Source: SIG636 sp045592105
GTDB taxonomy: Bacteria > Bacillota > Clostridia > Oscillospirales > CAG-382
Assembly (NCBI GenBank): GCA_045592105.1
Contig: JAZNUB010000026.1
Location: forward strand, 1 to 64,000
Length of the DNA: 64,000 bases
Direction: 5' to 3'
In this document: positions 61,937 through 64,000 of the stretch, in pieces
Position numbering within the stretch: position 1 is the stretch's first letter
Layout: each line of letters opens with the position of its first letter
Notes under the pieces: model-generated
Told to the model about the DNA's origin: nothing
Database searches by the model: none
Seen by the model: only the letters and a program-made list of their open reading frames with translations
Program-made: the position numbers and the translations under genes

Positions 61937-62482
61937 TCAACCGCCAAAAAAGTTTCTTATAACGTTGCCTGCGCCTGTAAGAAGCACGCCAAGGCCGTTT
62001 TCGTTTTCGTCCTCGTACTCGTTTATCTGAACCTCGTCATCGGTTTTAATTTCTATATAGTATTCGCCCTTTGCTTCGTCCTTCTTAACCATACCAAGCT
62101 CGTTTTCTGCATACTTGGTTATCTCGTCTAAATTATCCTTCTTTGCAAGCTTATCCTCAAGCTTGTTTTTCTCATCGGATAGCGTGTTAATAACCGTATT
62201 TTGCTTGTTCACCTCGTCGCTTAAGTTGTCAAGCGATATGTAGTTCATCATCATAAACAAGAACAAAACCGTAAAACACGCGGCTGTGATAACCGTTGTC
62301 CACGGGAACGGCTTCTTCTCGCCATCCTTTTTCTTCGTTACTATCTTTATGCTTGTAAATTCAGAGGCAGAACGCCGCACGGTTGGGTGCGCCGACATTT
62401 TTCTTGTTGCAACAACATTTTTCGAGCTTTTGGCCGCAGCTTGTCTTTTGGTTGTAACAGCGTTTGTTTTGTTGTTCTCCAT
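61937..62482 (-). CDS. ftsL: FtsL/DivIC-type divisome coiled-coil protein
   Basis: A 181-residue bitopic protein: basic cytosolic tail of about 65 residues, one membrane helix (about 68-92, VITAACFTVLFLFMMMNYIS), then a heptad coiled coil (NLSDEVNKQNTVINTLSDEK) and an acidic, poorly conserved tail. Position between rsmH and the PBP gene makes FtsL the best call; sequence alone cannot separate FtsL from DivIC. ATG chosen over a GTG two codons upstream. Confidence 0.85.
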   Translation of the reverse strand: MENNKTNAVTTKRQAAAKSSKNVVATRKMSAHPTVRRSASEFTSIKIVTKKKDGEKKPFPWTTVITAACFTVLFLFMMMNYISLDNLSDEVNKQNTVINTLSDEKNKLEDKLAKKDNLDEITKYAENELGMVKKDEAKGEYYIEIKTDDEVQINEYEDENENGLGVLLTGAGNVIRNFFGG

Positions 62483-62543
62483 AGTCACCGCACCCTACCG
62501 CACAAAGCGGCATTTTCCCTTTCTTTGTTCGTTATTATGCTGT

Positions 62544-63467
62544 TTACAGCTTCTCTGCCGCCCTAAGCTTTGCGCTGTGTGAACGGCTGTTTTCGCCAAG
62601 CTCCTTTTCGGAAGGAAGCAAAGGCTTTCTTGTTATTATCTTAAACTGCGGCTTTCTGCCGCAAACACATATTGGCAAATCCTTTGGGCACACACAGCCC
62701 GAAGCAAGCGTGTTAAACGCGCTTTTTACTATCCTATCCTCCAAGGAATGGAAGCTTATAACAACTATCCGCCCGCCCTTGTTTACAAGGCGTGCCGCCT
62801 TCTCAAGTGCCTCGGTTATAGACGAAAGCTCTGCGTTTACCTCAATGCGTATCGCTTGAAAAACGCGCTTCACGGATGAAAGCTTGTCCTTTTTTCCACC
62901 GCGCACGGTTGCAAAAACCGTGTCATACAGTTGCTTGGTGGTGGTGTACGGCTGTTCTGCGCGGCTTTGAGCTATCGCACGTGCTATATGGCGCGAATGC
63001 CTTTCCTCACCGTATTCCCAAATAATGCGCGCAAGCTGCTCCTCGGAATAGTTGTTTATTACGTATGCGGCGTCAAGCTTAGAGGCGGTGTCCATACGCA
63101 TATCAAGCGGCGCATCAACGCTGTAAGAAAAGCCCCTATCCACCGTGTCAAGCTGATGGGAGGATACGCCCAAATCCATAAGCACCCCGTCAACCTTTTC
63201 TATCCCCTCTCCGGCAAGAACCGCGTCTATCTCCGAAAAGTTGCTTTTAACTGCTGTAAATCTATCGTCATCTATAAGCTGTTTTGCATTGGCAAGTGCA
63301 GTATCGTCACGGTCAATGCCTATAACGCGCCCACCCTTTAGGCGTTCAAGTATCAACCTTGTATGCCCCGCACCGCCAAGCGTGCAGTCCACATACACAC
63401 CGTTTTCCTTTAAAGCAAGCAGCTCCACAGACTCTTCTTTAAGAACCGTGTAATGTTTAAACTCCAT
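62544..63467 (-). CDS. rsmH: 16S rRNA (cytosine-1402-N4)-methyltransferase
   Basis: Methylates N4 of C1402 in the 16S rRNA P site; 307 residues. The SAM site is DCTLGGAGHTRLIL near residue 28; GVLMDLGVSSHQLD and VISFHSLEDRIVK are family marks. The ATG at 63467 begins one base after the mraZ stop, with no good ribosome binding site, so coupling to mraZ is likely. Confidence 0.97.
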   Translation of the reverse strand: MEFKHYTVLKEESVELLALKENGVYVDCTLGGAGHTRLILERLKGGRVIGIDRDDTALANAKQLIDDDRFTAVKSNFSEIDAVLAGEGIEKVDGVLMDLGVSSHQLDTVDRGFSYSVDAPLDMRMDTASKLDAAYVINNYSEEQLARIIWEYGEERHSRHIARAIAQSRAEQPYTTTKQLYDTVFATVRGGKKDKLSSVKRVFQAIRIEVNAELSSITEALEKAARLVNKGGRIVVISFHSLEDRIVKSAFNTLASGCVCPKDLPICVCGRKPQFKIITRKPLLPSEKELGENSRSHSAKLRAAEKL

Positions 63468-63468
63468 A

Positions 63469-63891
63469 TCAGAACCCAAGCTGTATCAGGCGGGACATTA
63501 TATCCTCGCTTTGCATTCCCTGTGTAAGCTCCGCATCCCACGCCGCTTCATCCCAAAGCTCAAGATGCTTGTTATTGCCTATCAGCACAACGTTTTTATC
63601 TATGCCCGCAAAATCACGAAAGTATTGCGGTATTATAACCCTGCCCTGCCCATCAAGGCTTGACCAAACCGCACCGGAGAAAAAGTAGCGCGATATATTC
63701 CTATCCTCCACCACTTGAAGGCTTGCAAGCTTATCCGCAAACTCCTGCCACGATTCCATAGGGTGTATCATAATACACTTGTCAAAGCTGCGGCACATAA
63801 CAAACTCTGCACCAAGCTTTTCCCTAAGCTTTACCGGAAACGACAGCCTGCCCTTGCTATCCAAATTGTGCCTGTATTCACCAACGAACAT
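63469..63891 (-). CDS. mraZ: Transcriptional regulator MraZ
   Basis: A 140-residue protein with two SpoVT/AbrB-type modules, LDSKGRLSFPVKLR (10-23) and LDGQGRVIIPQYFR (79-92). MraZ binds repeats before its own operon and modulates the dcw cluster. It is the first gene of the cluster, with GGAGG seven bases before the ATG. A candidate MraZ box lies at 63982-64000. Confidence 0.97.
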   Translation of the reverse strand: MFVGEYRHNLDSKGRLSFPVKLREKLGAEFVMCRSFDKCIMIHPMESWQEFADKLASLQVVEDRNISRYFFSGAVWSSLDGQGRVIIPQYFRDFAGIDKNVVLIGNNKHLELWDEAAWDAELTQGMQSEDIMSRLIQLGF

Positions 63892-63981
63892 ACCGCCGCC
63901 TCCTTCCCTTAGCAGTTTTGCAAAAAAACAGATTGATTAGTTGCACTTTTGGAAAATTTTAGGAGATTTTTAGGGTTAAAC

Positions 63982-64000
63982 TACCACACGCCCCCACAAA
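63982..64000 (-). promoter_or_regulatory. Candidate MraZ operator at the window edge
   Basis: On the minus strand TGGGG (63992-63996) and TGGTA (63982-63986) are separated by five bases, so the repeat has a 10-base period, the TGGGN-N5 pattern described for MraZ in E. coli. Further repeats would lie outside the window. The second copy is imperfect. Confidence 0.4.

Overview
The window reads as chromosomal DNA of a Gram-positive, low-to-middle GC anaerobe of the class Clostridia (Bacillota), probably an Oscillospiraceae/Ruminococcaceae-like gut lineage. The signs are the S10-spc-alpha ribosomal operon with adk, map and a KOW-domain gene ahead of infA, zinc-ribbon forms of S4, S14 and L36, a ferredoxin-dependent 2-oxoacid oxidoreductase, ThyX in the thymidylate block, BspA-like leucine-rich-repeat lipoproteins, and a dcw cluster with a PASTA-bearing PBP. 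The family assignment is inference. Nearly every gene is on the minus strand; phosphoglucomutase is the only plus-strand gene I accept. I see no tRNA gene, CRISPR array, prophage or intact insertion sequence.

Layout. 1-15683: one 32-gene ribosomal/secretion/transcription operon, read right to left from a promoter and structured leader before rpsJ to a terminator at the left edge. Two of its genes, rpmJ and infA, are short, and infA starts at a non-standard codon (CTG or ATT). 15798-17624: a monocistronic phosphoglucomutase with an extended -10 promoter and strong terminator. 17645-18331: a YdcF/SanA-like membrane protein. 18399-22025: a three-gene operon (family-2 malate/lactate dehydrogenase, malic enzyme, LarA-type nickel racemase) that looks like a 2-hydroxyacid (malate or lactate) module. 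22298-34168: a single 11.9 kb gene for a secreted 3956-residue protein built of discoidin/carbohydrate-binding-like modules, with its own consensus promoter, 5' hairpin and terminator. 34413-49159: seventeen tightly packed genes from thyX to folD with one promoter and one terminator recognised, mixing nucleotide metabolism (thyX, tmk), cell-wall work (mltG), RNA modification (U32), 2-oxoacid oxidation (four Vor-type subunits), isoprenoid synthesis (ispD, ispF), an M16 peptidase pair, lgt and folD. 49252-52115: two BspA-type lipoproteins with a promoter. 52192-64000: ftsZ with its own promoter and a PH-domain gene behind it, then the dcw cluster from ftsQ back to mraZ, whose upstream end is cut by the window edge.

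How it fits together: the window is mostly core growth machinery (translation, secretion, septal peptidoglycan). The clearest non-core parts are the giant secreted protein, the hydroxyacid module and the two surface lipoproteins. I did not find a defence system or an obviously new multi-gene system. The best candidates for new biology are the giant modular protein, the predicted malate racemase operon, the non-canonical start of infA and the S10-operon leader RNA. Start codons were moved inward from the longest reading frame wherever a ribosome binding site or the family's usual N terminus favoured it; those choices are stated in the entries.
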